The notes: generated from the sequence alone by a model not told the origin. A stretch of 64,000 bases of DNA from Kitasatospora sp. NBC_00315 (GCF_041435095.1 NZ_CP108025.1:3844001-3908000), one strand, 5' to 3'. Positions 45,199 to 54,528 are shown, counted from the first letter of the stretch. Numbers and translations: made by a program.

Positions 45199-46797
45199 TC
45201 AGTCGCGGCGCAGCAGCTGGGCCATCCGGGCCCGGAGCTCCTTGCGCGGGACCTTGCCGTTCGGGGAGCGCTCGATCGACGCCACGATCTCGATGTGCTC
45301 GATCCGCTGGTAGTAGGGGAGTTCGGCGTTGACCTCCTCCGCGACGGCCAGCGCGGCCTTCGCGCGGTAGTCGCCGTCGGCGGTCTCGTCCGGGCCCGCC
45401 GCCTCCTCGGTGAGGACGACGAAGGCGGTGGCCACCGCGTCGCCCACGGCGCCGGTGAAGTCCACCACCACGCAGTCCCGGACCGCGCGGTGGCGGCCCA
45501 GCGAGCGCTCGATGTCGGTGGGCGAGACCACCCAGTTGTCGCGCTTGAAGACGTCCTTGATCCGGTCGACCAGGAAGAGTCTGCCGTCGGCCTCCACCCG
45601 GCCCACGTCGCCGGTGGACAGCCAGCCGTCCCGGTCCACGGCCGTCCCCGCGTCGTCGCCCAGGTAGCCCAGCATCACCTGCGGGCCGCGCACCTGCACC
45701 TCGCCGGGCTCGTCCACGCCGAGCACCGCCCGGGTGTCGATGTCCACCACCCGGCACTCGGTGTCCGCCACCGGGCGGCCGACCGAACCCGGCTGCCAGT
45801 CGGCGGCGTCGTCGGAGTGCGTCAGCGGCGAGGTCTCGGCCAGACCGTAGCCCTGGATGACCGGTACCCCGAAGTGTCCGGAGAGCAGCCGGGCCGCAGC
45901 CGGGGGCAGTGCGGCGCCGCCGGAGGCGATCACCTGGACGGTCTCGAAGCGCAGACCGGCCAGAGCCGGCGAGCCGGCGAGCGCCGCCAGCCGGACGGGC
46001 AGGCTGTAGTAGTGGGTCGCGCCGTGGTGATTGGCCAGCTGCACGGCCTGGACCGGATCCGGCTCCCCGCAGAGGAGTTGGGTCGCCCCGGCGAAGATCG
46101 CCGAGTTCATGTGCATGGGGTGGAAGGTCGGCAGGTGGTTGAGCGCCACCGAACTGCCGCCCAGCCGGTGCGCGTGCGCCACCTGGGCGGCGTTGACCGC
46201 CACGTTGCGGTGGCTCAGCATGACCGTCTTGGGCATGCCCGTGGTGCCGCTGGTGAAGTGCAGGCAGGCGAGGTCGCCGGGCCCGGGCCGGGCCGCGCGG
46301 TCCTGCTGGGGCCGGCCGCCGGCCTCGGCGAGCACCTCGCGCAGGGTACGGGCACCCGGGACGCCCCGGCCCGAGTGCGGACCGATCACCACGATCTCCT
46401 TCAGCTTCGGCAGCCGCTCCCGCATCGGCGCCAGCCGCTGCGCCGTGGCCGCGTCGACCAACGCCACCTCGGTGCCCGAATCCCCCAGCACGTAGGCGAG
46501 TTGCTCCTCGCGCAGGTACGGGTTGAGCGGCGCGGCCACGTTGCCGCTGCGCAGGATGCCGTAGTAGCCGACGATGAAGTCGGGCGACAGCAGGGAGGTC
46601 AGGGCCACCACGGTGCCCGGCCGGCCGAGGTACTGGCCCAGCACCGTCGCGCACCGCTCCACCATGGCGTCCAGCACCGCGAAGGAGATCGTCCGGGTGC
46701 CCGCCCGGACCGCGAGCCGCGAGCCGTGCCGGGCGGCGGAGGCGGTCAGCATCGCGTCGGCCGAGGACTGCGGGTAGGCGAGACTCGGCCCCGTCAC
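45199..46797 (-). CDS. Acyl-CoA ligase / AMP-forming acyl-activating enzyme
   Basis: A 532-residue ANL-superfamily ligase with all core motifs: A3 TSGTTGMPKTV near residue 181, A5 GYGLAETSPL, A7 STGDVG, A8 DRIKDVFKRDNW, and the catalytic lysine region PNGKVPRKEL at the C-terminus. It activates a carboxylic acid as an adenylate and transfers it to CoA (or possibly a carrier protein). Placed with a DpsC-like KSIII and an acyltransferase, it may supply the starter acyl-CoA, which is an inference. The GTG at 46797 is chosen because GGAGAGGGG lies 8 nt ahead; a GTG at 46833 is also in frame and would overlap the aromatase/cyclase stop. Confidence 0.88.
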   Translation of the reverse strand: MTGPSLAYPQSSADAMLTASAARHGSRLAVRAGTRTISFAVLDAMVERCATVLGQYLGRPGTVVALTSLLSPDFIVGYYGILRSGNVAAPLNPYLREEQLAYVLGDSGTEVALVDAATAQRLAPMRERLPKLKEIVVIGPHSGRGVPGARTLREVLAEAGGRPQQDRAARPGPGDLACLHFTSGTTGMPKTVMLSHRNVAVNAAQVAHAHRLGGSSVALNHLPTFHPMHMNSAIFAGATQLLCGEPDPVQAVQLANHHGATHYYSLPVRLAALAGSPALAGLRFETVQVIASGGAALPPAAARLLSGHFGVPVIQGYGLAETSPLTHSDDAADWQPGSVGRPVADTECRVVDIDTRAVLGVDEPGEVQVRGPQVMLGYLGDDAGTAVDRDGWLSTGDVGRVEADGRLFLVDRIKDVFKRDNWVVSPTDIERSLGRHRAVRDCVVVDFTGAVGDAVATAFVVLTEEAAGPDETADGDYRAKAALAVAEEVNAELPYYQRIEHIEIVASIERSPNGKVPRKELRARMAQLLRRD

Positions 46798-46825
46798 GAA
46801 CGTCCCCTCTCCGGATGTGAGTCGG

Positions 46826-47794
46826 TCAGCCACGGGCCTGCGCCTCCGCGAACGCGCGGGCGTGGTTCAGGGTGGCGGTGCTGTTGGTCCCCAGCGCGTT
46901 GCGCACGAAGGCCTTCGCGTCCTGCACCGTCTTCCCCTCGCCCAGCAGGGACACCTTCTCCGGGTTGATCCGGATGACGTGCCGGGACGAGGCGGTGACC
47001 CTGCCCTCCGGGGTGGCGGTCAGCGTCCAGCACCCCAGGTGCAGGTCGAGCAGCGGCGGCAGTTTCAGCTGCTTGTAGACGATCCGCTCCTGCGGGAAGC
47101 AGACCCGGATCGAGGCGGTGGTGTGGATGTTCCCGTCCACGGCCTTGGTGTCCATCTCCAGGTACTGGAGTCCGGCGCTCTCCTCGCGCAGCTCCAGCCG
47201 GGACACGTGCGGCAGCCGGACGGGCCACTCGCCCGCCTCGTACAGGAACGCGTACACCGCGGCGAGCGGGCCGTCGATGACGACCGTGTCCTCGAAGTCC
47301 AGCTCCAGGTCGCCCCGCCGGTCGCCGCCCTCGACCGCCGCCCTGAGCGAGGCCAGCTCCGCCTCGCTGTTGCGGTCCACCGCGCGGGCGATCCACTCGG
47401 CCGCGTCGGGGACGTCCTCCACCGGCGTGTAGTCGTGCGTCAGCAGGACTCCCGCTCCCCCGCCGGGCAGCTGTTCGATGATCCACTCGCCGCGCATCGC
47501 CGCCACCGGCGACTGCGAGACCTCCTGGCGGAAGCTCACCCGCCTCTGCTCGGGCAGCAGTTCGCGGCGCGAGATCCAGGTCTTGGGCTCGCCGTTGGCG
47601 GTCGCCCAGAGCTGGATGCGCTCGTCGCGCCCGTCGAACTCCAACCGCTGCGCGTGGATCGTCGGCCCGAAGGCGCCCGGCCAGCGGGTGACGTCGGACA
47701 CCAGCGCGTACACGGCGTCGGGATCCGCCGCCACGTCGATCCGGTGCTCGGTGTGATGGCTGTAGGGGCCAGCCTGGCCTGGTGACGGCCGCAT
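46826..47794 (-). CDS. Didomain aromatase/cyclase
   Basis: A 322-residue protein made of two SRPBCC (Bet v 1-like) domains, about residues 12-150 (TEHRIDVAADPDAVYALVSD) and 160-315 (DTVVIDGPLAAVYAFLYEAG). Didomain ARO/CYCs act with C9-reducing ketoreductases to dehydrate and aromatise the first ring of reduced type II polyketides (ActVII/DpsF type). The adjoining ActIII-type ketoreductase is consistent with this. GGAGGTGCGGGC precedes the ATG at 47794. The gene sits upstream of the ligase gene in the leftward operon. Confidence 0.9.
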   Translation of the reverse strand: MRPSPGQAGPYSHHTEHRIDVAADPDAVYALVSDVTRWPGAFGPTIHAQRLEFDGRDERIQLWATANGEPKTWISRRELLPEQRRVSFRQEVSQSPVAAMRGEWIIEQLPGGGAGVLLTHDYTPVEDVPDAAEWIARAVDRNSEAELASLRAAVEGGDRRGDLELDFEDTVVIDGPLAAVYAFLYEAGEWPVRLPHVSRLELREESAGLQYLEMDTKAVDGNIHTTASIRVCFPQERIVYKQLKLPPLLDLHLGCWTLTATPEGRVTASSRHVIRINPEKVSLLGEGKTVQDAKAFVRNALGTNSTATLNHARAFAEAQARG

Positions 47795-47940
47795 GCCCGC
47801 ACCTCCTCTTTCCCTTGGTTCGCCAAAAGTCGCCGAAAGTCGCCGAAGGGCACCGGACTCGGCCGGCGGGCAGCGGACTTCGCCGGAGCCGGCCGGGTGT
47901 CAGGGCCTTCGGGGCCGCTCGGGTGGAGCGGCCCGGGGCA

Positions 47941-48729
47941 TCAGTAGTTGCCGAGTCCGCCGCAGACGTTGATCGCCTGCGCGGTGATCGGGGCCGCGGC
48001 CGGGGTGGTCAGATAGCCCACCAGCGAGGCCACCTCCTGCGGGGTGGTGTAGCGGCCCAGCGGGATCTTCGCCTCGAACCGCTCCTGGATGTCGTCCACC
48101 GTGGTGTTCCAGGCCGCCGCGTAGCCCTGCCGGACCCGCTCCGCCATCGGCGTCTCCACGTATCCGGGGCAGACCGCGTTGACGGTGATCCCGCTCTTGG
48201 CGAGCTCCAGCCCGAGTGCCTTGGTGAAGCCGATCACGCCGTGCTTGGAGGCGGAGTACGGGGCGGCCATCACCACGCCCTGCTTGCCCCCCGTGGAGGC
48301 GATGTTGATGATCCGCCCGGAGCCCGCGGCGGCCATGCCGCCCTCCTTGAGGACCTGCCGGGTGATCCGGAAGACGCTGTTGAGGTTCGTGTCGATGACG
48401 TCGTCCCACAGCTCGTCGGGGAGATCGGCGGTCACGCCGCCACCACTGCGGCCGGCGTTGTTGACCAGGACGTCGATCCGGCCGTACGCCTCCAGCGCGC
48501 GGGCGACGAACGCCGCCACGTCCTGCGCCGAGCGCACGTCGCAGGCGACGCCGTCGGCGGTGAAGCCTGCCGCCCGCAGCTCCTTGACCACGGAGCGGAC
48601 GTTCTCCTCGGAGCGTGCGCACAGGAACAGCCGGGCGCCGGCGCGGCCGAGCTCCTCGGCCACGGCGCGGCCGATGCCGCTGGTAGCGCCGGTGATCAGG
48701 ACCACCTGCGAGCGGTCGTTGTCGACCAT
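47941..48729 (-). CDS. ActIII-type polyketide ketoreductase
   Basis: A 262-residue SDR ketoreductase of the ActIII class (usual length 261). The tetrad Asn115-Ser145-Tyr158-Lys162 (YSASK) is complete, one residue ahead of ActIII numbering, with the cofactor loop TGATSGIG, NNAG, and the family signature CPGYVETPMA. It reduces the C9 carbonyl of the nascent polyketide. The ATG at 48729 is chosen for the GGAGGTGG site ahead; the frame upstream is open but not conserved. It is the first gene of the leftward operon and lies opposite the SnoaL-like 2 gene across a SARP box array. Confidence 0.93.
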   Translation of the reverse strand: MVDNDRSQVVLITGATSGIGRAVAEELGRAGARLFLCARSEENVRSVVKELRAAGFTADGVACDVRSAQDVAAFVARALEAYGRIDVLVNNAGRSGGGVTADLPDELWDDVIDTNLNSVFRITRQVLKEGGMAAAGSGRIINIASTGGKQGVVMAAPYSASKHGVIGFTKALGLELAKSGITVNAVCPGYVETPMAERVRQGYAAAWNTTVDDIQERFEAKIPLGRYTTPQEVASLVGYLTTPAAAPITAQAINVCGGLGNY

Positions 48730-48796
48730 GGAAGCCACCTCCTCGTCCGCCGCGGGGCGAGGCGCCACGCAGCAGGACGACCCTCGGCCGCCGGCC

Positions 48797-48858
48797 TCGA
48801 AGCGCCCTCGAAGCGGCCTCGAAGGGCCCCCGACCCGGCTTCGAGCCGCGTTCGAGGC
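48797..48858. promoter_or_regulatory. SARP box array 3 (five to six heptamers, 11-bp period)
   Basis: TCGAAGC (48797), TCGAAGC (48808), TCGAAGG (48819), a degenerate CCGACCC (48830), TCGAGCC (48841) and TCGAGGC (48852) all sit on one 11-bp phase between the divergent ketoreductase and SnoaL-like 2 genes. It is the longest array in the cluster and may serve both promoters. Confidence 0.7.
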
Positions 48859-48904
48859 CGGCCCGGCAGCCTCGTGCTGTCACATCACCACCGAGGAGGA
48901 TGAC

Positions 48905-49345
48905 GTGCAGTCCACCACCGACCCCGCTCTGTCCGGCACCGGTCTCTACAGCGAGATCCAGCAGTTCTACGCCCACCAGATGCAGTTGCTGGACTCCGGC
49001 GAGACCGACGCCTGGGCCGACACCTTCACCGAGGACGGCGTCTTCGCGGCCAACGCGCACCCCGACGCCAAGGGCCGCGAGACCATCCGGGAGGCGGCCG
49101 GCAAGGCCGCCGCGCAGCGGATCGGCGCCGGACTGCAGGTGCGCCACTGGCTCGGCATGCTGGAGGTGGCCGCGCAGGAGGACGGCTCCGCCCGGGTGCG
49201 CAGCTACGCCCTGGTGCTCAACACGCCCGCGGGCGGAGCGCCCGCCGTGCACGCCAGCACCACCTGCGACGACCTGCTGGTCCGCGGTGAGGACGGCGCC
49301 TGGCTGGTCGCCCACCGCTACATCAGCCGCGACGACCTGCGCTGA
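48905..49345 (+). CDS. SnoaL-like NTF2-fold protein 2
   Basis: A 146-residue SnoaL/NTF2-fold protein, paralogue of the one at 43361: LYSEIQQFYAHQMQLLDSGE, TFTEDGVFAANA, RHWLGMLEV and RSYALVLNTPAGGAPAV. The two together recall partner subunits in polyketide oxygenation or cyclisation, but neither function nor interaction is shown. It stands alone on the right-hand strand, divergent from the ketoreductase. The GTG at 48905 has GAGGAGGATGAC ahead. It ends before a terminator shared with the MFS gene. Confidence 0.85.
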   Translation: MQSTTDPALSGTGLYSEIQQFYAHQMQLLDSGETDAWADTFTEDGVFAANAHPDAKGRETIREAAGKAAAQRIGAGLQVRHWLGMLEVAAQEDGSARVRSYALVLNTPAGGAPAVHASTTCDDLLVRGEDGAWLVAHRYISRDDLR

Positions 49346-49423
49346 CCCGCGCCGGCCTGCGCCGTCCGGCCCGACCGACCGACCGGCCGACCGGACGGCC
49401 CGGCCCGACGGCGCCGCGACGCA

Positions 49424-49458
49424 CGAAGGCGCCCGCCGACTCGCGGCGGGCGCCTTCG
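49424..49458. terminator. Bidirectional terminator between SnoaL-like 2 and MFS genes
   Basis: A perfect 15-bp stem (49424-49438 with 49444-49458) with a 5-nt loop between convergent genes. Confidence 0.8.
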
Positions 49459-49487
49459 CGTTGCGGGCTCCGGGGGCCGCGGCCGTC

Positions 49488-51005
49488 CTAGGGCCGGCCC
49501 ACCGCTTCCTTCTTCTTCCTCGGCAGCAGCAGCGCCGGGACCAGGCCGACCAGGCTGAAGCCCAGCGCCCAGAGGAAGGCGTGGTCGAAGGCCGGCACCA
49601 CGTCGTGGACGCCGGTCGGCACCGAGCGGACGGCGTCGAGCGAGGAGTGCTCGCCCGCGCGGTTCCGGTAGCCCTGCTGGAGGATCACCGACAGCAGCGC
49701 CGTGCCGAGCGAGCCGCCCACGCGCTGGGCGATGTTCACCATGCTCGTCGCGTGCGGGATCCGGGACGGCTCCAGCCCGTGATAGGCCGCGACCAGCGTC
49801 GGGACGAAGGTCAGGCCGAGCCCGACCCCGCGGACCAGCAGGGTGACGGCGAGCCACGGCTCGGGGGTCGCCTCTCCGACGAAGGCGTACGGGACGGTGC
49901 CCAGCAGGACCAGGGCGAGACCGGCCGGGACCACCCGACCGGGGCCGAGACGGTCGGTGAGCTTGCCCGCGTACGGCGTGACCAGCACGGCGCCCAGACC
50001 CTGCGGGGCCAGCAGCAGACCGGCCATCATCGCGTCCTGCCCGCGGACCAGCTGGTAGTAGAGCGGGAAGAGGATGAGCGCCCCGAAGAGCGAGGCACCG
50101 AGCATGAACGCCGCGGTCGTGGAGGCGACGAAGCTCGGCGCGCGGAACAGGCGCAGGTCGACCAGCGGCGGCTTCTGCCGGCGCAGCGCGTGCACGACGA
50201 ACCCGGCGAGCATCACCACGCCGAGCGCGAGCGAGGCGTGCACCACCGGGGAGGCGAGGCCACCGGCCTGGCCCATCTCGGAGAAGCCGTAGACGAGCGC
50301 GGCGAGTCCGGGCGAGAGCAGGAGCAGCGAGACCACGTCGAGCGGCGCGGCCTGCTGCGGCTCGTCACGGGGCAGGATCCGCAGGGCGAGCACGAAGGCC
50401 ACGGCGCCGAGCGGCAGGTTGACGTAGAAGAGCCAGGGCCAGTCCAGGTGGTCGACGATCAGTCCGCCGATCACCGGGCCGAAGACGGGAGACAGCATGC
50501 CGGGCACGGCCGCCATCCCCATCACGCGGCCCATCAGCAGCGGGCCGGCGGCCCGCGCGAGCATCGTCTGCGCCAGTGGCATCAGCATGCCGCCGCCGAG
50601 ACCCTGCAGAGCGCGGAAGGCGATCAGGCTCGCCGGGTCCCAGGCCAGGCCGCACAGCGCGGAGCCGAGCACGAAGACGCCGAGCGACACCAGCCAGGCG
50701 CGACGCGCGCCGAACCGGCTGACCGCCCAGCCGGACAACGGGATGACCAGGGAGAAGGCCAGCAGGTAGCTGGTCGTCACCCACTGGATCGTGGAGAGCG
50801 AGGTCTTGAGGTCCTGGCCCATGGTGTGGACGCCGACGGTGACGATCGTGGTGTCGAGGGTCGACATCACCACGCCGAGCGTCACGGTGGCGCCGAGGAG
50901 CAGCAGTGAGCGCGGTATCCGGTCGGGCGGTGTGGGTGGCGCCGGGTCGGGCGCACCCGTGGCGGGAGCCGGATCGACGCCGAGCTGAGGCGGCTGCTGG
51001 GACAT
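49488..51005 (-). CDS. MFS drug exporter (DHA2, 14-TM type)
   Basis: A 505-residue transporter of the DHA2 (EmrB/QacA) group with about 14 hydrophobic segments. The motif A loop GWAVSRFGARRAWLV near residue 92 and motif C-like GPVIGGLIVDHLDWPWLFYVN near residue 178 are clear. It most likely exports the cluster product and gives self-resistance. It runs leftward, divergent from the KS-alpha gene. A palindrome (51109-51121) about 105 bp upstream suggests repression by a TetR- or MarR-type protein that is not encoded nearby. GGAGGCTTCAACC precedes the ATG. Confidence 0.9.
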   Translation of the reverse strand: MSQQPPQLGVDPAPATGAPDPAPPTPPDRIPRSLLLLGATVTLGVVMSTLDTTIVTVGVHTMGQDLKTSLSTIQWVTTSYLLAFSLVIPLSGWAVSRFGARRAWLVSLGVFVLGSALCGLAWDPASLIAFRALQGLGGGMLMPLAQTMLARAAGPLLMGRVMGMAAVPGMLSPVFGPVIGGLIVDHLDWPWLFYVNLPLGAVAFVLALRILPRDEPQQAAPLDVVSLLLLSPGLAALVYGFSEMGQAGGLASPVVHASLALGVVMLAGFVVHALRRQKPPLVDLRLFRAPSFVASTTAAFMLGASLFGALILFPLYYQLVRGQDAMMAGLLLAPQGLGAVLVTPYAGKLTDRLGPGRVVPAGLALVLLGTVPYAFVGEATPEPWLAVTLLVRGVGLGLTFVPTLVAAYHGLEPSRIPHATSMVNIAQRVGGSLGTALLSVILQQGYRNRAGEHSSLDAVRSVPTGVHDVVPAFDHAFLWALGFSLVGLVPALLLPRKKKEAVGRP

Positions 51006-51108
51006 GGTTGAAGCCTCCGGGAAATGTGGGGAGACCAGTCGGGCATCGCGGCGCGCCGGCCGGTTCGGTCCGGCCGTCGGGCGATTTCCGTTCTGGGTAA
51101 GGCAGATG

Positions 51109-51121
51109 ACTGTTCAACAGT
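51109..51121. promoter_or_regulatory. Perfect 6-1-6 palindrome upstream of the MFS gene
   Basis: ACTGTT-C-AACAGT is perfect and lies 104 bp upstream of the MFS start in an A+T-richer patch. It has the form of an efflux-pump operator. Confidence 0.45.
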
Positions 51122-51233
51122 TTCTGGCGAACGGCCGACCGTATCGTAGCCACCCCCGCCCGGATCCGTCCCGCGATCCCGGCGGCCCGATGGGGCCCGG
51201 CGGATCGTCCGCAGTTCGCTGATGTGATGTCAT

Positions 51234-51244
51234 ATACCTGGTAT
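51234..51244. promoter_or_regulatory. Short perfect palindrome in the MFS/KS-alpha gap
   Basis: ATACC-T-GGTAT lies between the MFS operator and SARP array 4, in the 397-bp divergent region 51006-51402. Nothing else is recognised in this region. Confidence 0.3.
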
Positions 51245-51304
51245 CGACCCTGGTTTGACCCTTCCATGGAGCATGGGTTCGTACACGATGCTCCCTGTCG
51301 GCCT

Positions 51305-51333
51305 TCAAGGCGGACTCAAGGTGCCCTTGAGTC
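51305..51333. promoter_or_regulatory. SARP box array 4 (three heptamers, 11-bp period)
   Basis: TCAAGGC (51305), TCAAGGT (51316) and TTGAGTC (51327) are exactly 11 bp apart, 70 bp upstream of the KS-alpha start. It would drive the minimal PKS operon. Confidence 0.65.
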
Positions 51334-51402
51334 GCCCTGGCGAGCCTGAATCCGAGAGATCCGGCGAACGGTCATTTCCCCTTATCCGCCGTGAGGACAG
51401 GC

Positions 51403-52671
51403 ATGAGACGCAGAGTTGTCATTACAGGCATCGGCACCGTGGCTCCGGGCCGAACCGGCACCAAGGAATTCTGGGACCTCGTTTCGAGCGGTCGGACCGC
51501 GACGCGGGACATCTCCCTGTTCGACGCCACCGGCTACCGCTCCCGCATAGCCGCCGAATGCGAATTCTCACCGCTCGCCGAGGGGCTCACCCCGCGCGAG
51601 ATCCGCCGCATGGACCGCGCCGCGCAGATGGCCGTGGTCGGCACCCGCGAGGCGCTGACCGACAGCGGGCTCAAGGACTCCGCCCTGGCGCCGCACCGGA
51701 TCGGTGTGGTGATCGGCAGCGCGGTCGGCTGCAGCATGAGCCTGGAGGAGGAGTACGCGGTCGTCAGCAACGCCGGCGAGAGCTGGCTGGTCGACCACTC
51801 CTACACCTCGCCGCACCTGTTCGGGCAGTTCGTGCCGAGCTCGCTCGCCGCCGAGGTGGCCTGGGCCGCCGAGGCCGAGGGGCCGGCCGTGGTGCTGTCC
51901 GACGGGTGCACGTCCGGGCTGGACGCACTGGGCCACGCCTGCGAGCTGATCCGCGAGGGCTCCGTGGACGCCGTGCTCGCGGGGGGCACGGACGCGCCCA
52001 TCTCGCCGATCACCGTCGCCTGCTTCGACGCGATCAAGGCCACCACCCCGCGCAACGACGACCCGGCCCACGCCTCGCGCCCGTTCGACCGGACCCGCAA
52101 CGGCTTCGTCCTCGGCGAGGGCGCGGCAGTGATGGTCCTGGAGGAGTACGAGCACGCCCGGCGCCGGGGCGCGCACATCTACGCCGAGGTCTCCGGCTTC
52201 GCCAACCGGTGCAACGCGTACCACATGACCGGGCTGCGCACCGACGGCCGCGAGATGGCCGAGGCCATCCGGGGTGCCCTGGACGAGGCCCGGATCACCG
52301 CCCGGGACATCGGCTACGTCAACGCGCACGGCTCCGGGACCAAGCAGAACGACCGGCACGAGACCAACGCCGTCAAGGCGGTGCTCGGCGACCACGCCAG
52401 GGCCACCCCGATGAGCTCCATCAAGTCGATGGTCGGCCATTCGCTGGGCGCGATCGGTGCCATCGAGGTGGCGGCCTGCGCGCTGGCCATCGAGCACGGG
52501 GTGCTGCCGCCCACCGCCAACCTGCACGAACCCGATCCCGAGTGCGACCTCGACTACATCCCCGTCCACGCGCGGGAGAAGCGGGTCGACGCCGTGCTGA
52601 GCATCGGCAGCGGGTTCGGCGGGTTCCAGAGCGCCGTGGTGCTCACCCGTCCCGAGAGGAGCGCAGCGTGA
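51403..52671 (+). CDS. Type II PKS ketosynthase alpha
   Basis: A 422-residue KS-alpha. The active-site motif DGCTSGLDA places Cys169, and the His motifs [11 protein letters not shown] (near 310) and VGHSLGAIG (near 347) complete the Cys-His-His set. It condenses malonyl units with KS-beta on the ACP. Start at the ATG at 51403 with GAGGA ahead. Its stop overlaps the KS-beta start by 4 bp (GTGA), giving coupled 1:1 synthesis. Confidence 0.95.
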   Translation: MRRRVVITGIGTVAPGRTGTKEFWDLVSSGRTATRDISLFDATGYRSRIAAECEFSPLAEGLTPREIRRMDRAAQMAVVGTREALTDSGLKDSALAPHRIGVVIGSAVGCSMSLEEEYAVVSNAGESWLVDHSYTSPHLFGQFVPSSLAAEVAWAAEAEGPAVVLSDGCTSGLDALGHACELIREGSVDAVLAGGTDAPISPITVACFDAIKATTPRNDDPAHASRPFDRTRNGFVLGEGAAVMVLEEYEHARRRGAHIYAEVSGFANRCNAYHMTGLRTDGREMAEAIRGALDEARITARDIGYVNAHGSGTKQNDRHETNAVKAVLGDHARATPMSSIKSMVGHSLGAIGAIEVAACALAIEHGVLPPTANLHEPDPECDLDYIPVHAREKRVDAVLSIGSGFGGFQSAVVLTRPERSAA

Positions 52672-53918
52672 GCCGGCAAGCCGTGGTGACCGGCCTGGGC
52701 GTGATCGCGCCCACGGGTGTGGGCGTCGCCGACTACTGGGCGGCGACCCTGCGGGGACGGTCCGGGATCCGCCGACTGGAGCGGTTCGATCCGTCCTCGT
52801 ACCCGAGCGTGCTGGCCGGCGAGATCCCGGAGGACGCCTTCGACGCCGCCGACCACCTGCCGAGCCGGCTGCTCCCGCAGACCGACCGGATGACCAGGAT
52901 GGCACTGGCCGCCGCCGACTGGGCGCTGGCCGACGCCGGCGCCGATCCGGCCCGGACCGCGGACTTCGACATGGGGGTGGTCACCGCCAGCTCCTCGGGC
53001 GGCTACGAGTTCGGCCAGCGGGAGCTGCAGAACCTCTGGGGCAAGGGCCCCGAGCACGTCAGCGCGTACCAGTCGTTCGCCTGGTTCTACGCGGTCAACA
53101 CCGGCCAGATCTCGATCCGCAACGGGATGCGCGGGCCCAGCGCGGCCTTCGTCGCGGAGCAGGCCGGCGGCCTGGACGTGCTCGGCCAGGCCCGCCGCTC
53201 GGTACGCAAGGGCACCCCCATGATGCTCAGCGGCGGCGTCGACGGCTCGCTCTGCCCCTGGGGCTGGGTCGCCCACCTCTCCACCGGCCTGGTCAGCACC
53301 GAGCACGCCCCGGAGCGGGCGTACCTGCCGTTCGCCCAGGACGCCGGCGGCCATGTGCCCGGGGAGGGCGGCGCACTGCTCCTGGTCGAGGACGCCGAGG
53401 CCTTCGAGCGGCGCGGCGGGGCCGGACACTACGGGACGATCGCCGGCTACGCCGCGACCTTCGATCCCAGGCCCGGCTCCGGACGGCCCCCGGCCCTGCG
53501 CCGGGCCGCCGAACTCGCCCTGGCCGACGCCGGCCTCACCGCCGCCGAGGTGGACGTGGTGTTCGCCGACGCGGCGGGATCGCCGGAGCAGGACCGTGCG
53601 GAGGCCGAGGCCATCCGCGGTCTGTTCGGCGCCCGGGCGGTGCCGGTGGCCGCCCCCAAGGCCTCGACCGGCCGGCTCGGCTCGGGCGGCGCCCCGCTGG
53701 ACGTCGTGGCCGCGCTGCTGAGCATGCGCGACGGCCTCGTCCCGCCGGCCGGCCCGGTGACGGCCGCCGCCGAGGCGTACGGCCTCGACCTGGTGGTCGG
53801 CGAACCGCGCCGCGCCGAGCTGCGGACGGCCCTGGTCCTCGCCCGCGGCCACGGCGGCTTCAACAGCGCCCTGGTGCTCCGGGCCCCGGCGGCCGAGGGC
53901 GCGCCGGCGGCCGCCTGA
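52668..53918 (+). CDS. Type II PKS ketosynthase beta (chain length factor)
   Basis: A 416-residue KS-beta. The position of the KS-alpha Cys is taken by Gln165 (VAEQAGGLD), the diagnostic change of a chain length factor that decarboxylates malonyl-ACP and sets chain length. The segment [21 protein letters not shown] shows the usual dimer-interface block that gates the cavity. Chain length is not predicted here because the gating residues need an alignment. It starts at the GTG overlapping the KS-alpha stop. A repetitive 219-bp gap precedes the ACP gene. Confidence 0.94.
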   Translation: MSRQAVVTGLGVIAPTGVGVADYWAATLRGRSGIRRLERFDPSSYPSVLAGEIPEDAFDAADHLPSRLLPQTDRMTRMALAAADWALADAGADPARTADFDMGVVTASSSGGYEFGQRELQNLWGKGPEHVSAYQSFAWFYAVNTGQISIRNGMRGPSAAFVAEQAGGLDVLGQARRSVRKGTPMMLSGGVDGSLCPWGWVAHLSTGLVSTEHAPERAYLPFAQDAGGHVPGEGGALLLVEDAEAFERRGGAGHYGTIAGYAATFDPRPGSGRPPALRRAAELALADAGLTAAEVDVVFADAAGSPEQDRAEAEAIRGLFGARAVPVAAPKASTGRLGSGGAPLDVVAALLSMRDGLVPPAGPVTAAAEAYGLDLVVGEPRRAELRTALVLARGHGGFNSALVLRAPAAEGAPAAA

Positions 53919-54137
53919 CCCGCCGGGCGCCGCTCGCACCGAGCGGCGCCCGTGCACCCCGCGGCGCCCCTACACCCCGCGGCGCCCGTGCTCGCAACGC
54001 CCTGACGCCGCAGAGCCCGTACGCCGCACCGCCCCCGAGCCACGCGGCCCGCGCACCCCACCGGGCCGGCACCCCACCGGCCCGCATCCCGCAACGCCCG
54101 TACACCCCGCACCACCATCCCCGAGAGGACGGAACCC

Positions 54138-54395
54138 GTGAACACACTGACCCTGGACGCCCTGGTCGTCATCCTGCGCGAGAGCGCGGGCGAGGACGAG
54201 AGCATCGACCTGGGCGGGGACATCGCCGACCAGTTCTTCACCGACCTCGGCTACGACTCGCTCGCACTGCTGGAGACCGCCGGACGCATCCAGCGCGAGT
54301 ACCGGGTCACGCTCGACGACGACCAGCTCGGCGCGGCCGAGACGCCGCAGCAGTTCCTGGACGCCGTCAACGGCCAGTTGGCCGCGCGTACCTGA
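54138..54395 (+). CDS. Type II PKS acyl carrier protein
   Basis: An 85-residue ACP with the phosphopantetheine site in DLGYDSLALLE (Ser41). It carries the growing chain between the two ketosynthases and the tailoring enzymes. The start is the GTG at 54138 with GAGAGGACGG ahead. It is the third gene of the minimal PKS; the gap before it holds degenerate CACCCCGCGGCGCCC-like repeats (53940-54110). No phosphopantetheinyl transferase gene is present in the window. Confidence 0.93.
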   Translation: MNTLTLDALVVILRESAGEDESIDLGGDIADQFFTDLGYDSLALLETAGRIQREYRVTLDDDQLGAAETPQQFLDAVNGQLAART

Positions 54396-54499
54396 TCGAC
54401 CACCCGGCCGGGCCGCGCCGTCTCCCCCAGCACCAGGAGAGGGCGCGGCCCCGTCGGTGCGGGCGCCCGGAATTCCGCGGCGCCCGGCGAACAGGAAGT

Positions 54500-54528
54500 T
54501 CGACGGGACTTCAAGGGAAGTTCGAGGC
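54500..54528. promoter_or_regulatory. SARP box array 5 (three heptamers, 11-bp period)
   Basis: TCGACGG (54500), TCAAGGG (54511) and TCGAGGC (54522) are exactly 11 bp apart, about 90 bp upstream of the second FAD hydroxylase gene, which therefore probably has its own promoter. Confidence 0.6.
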
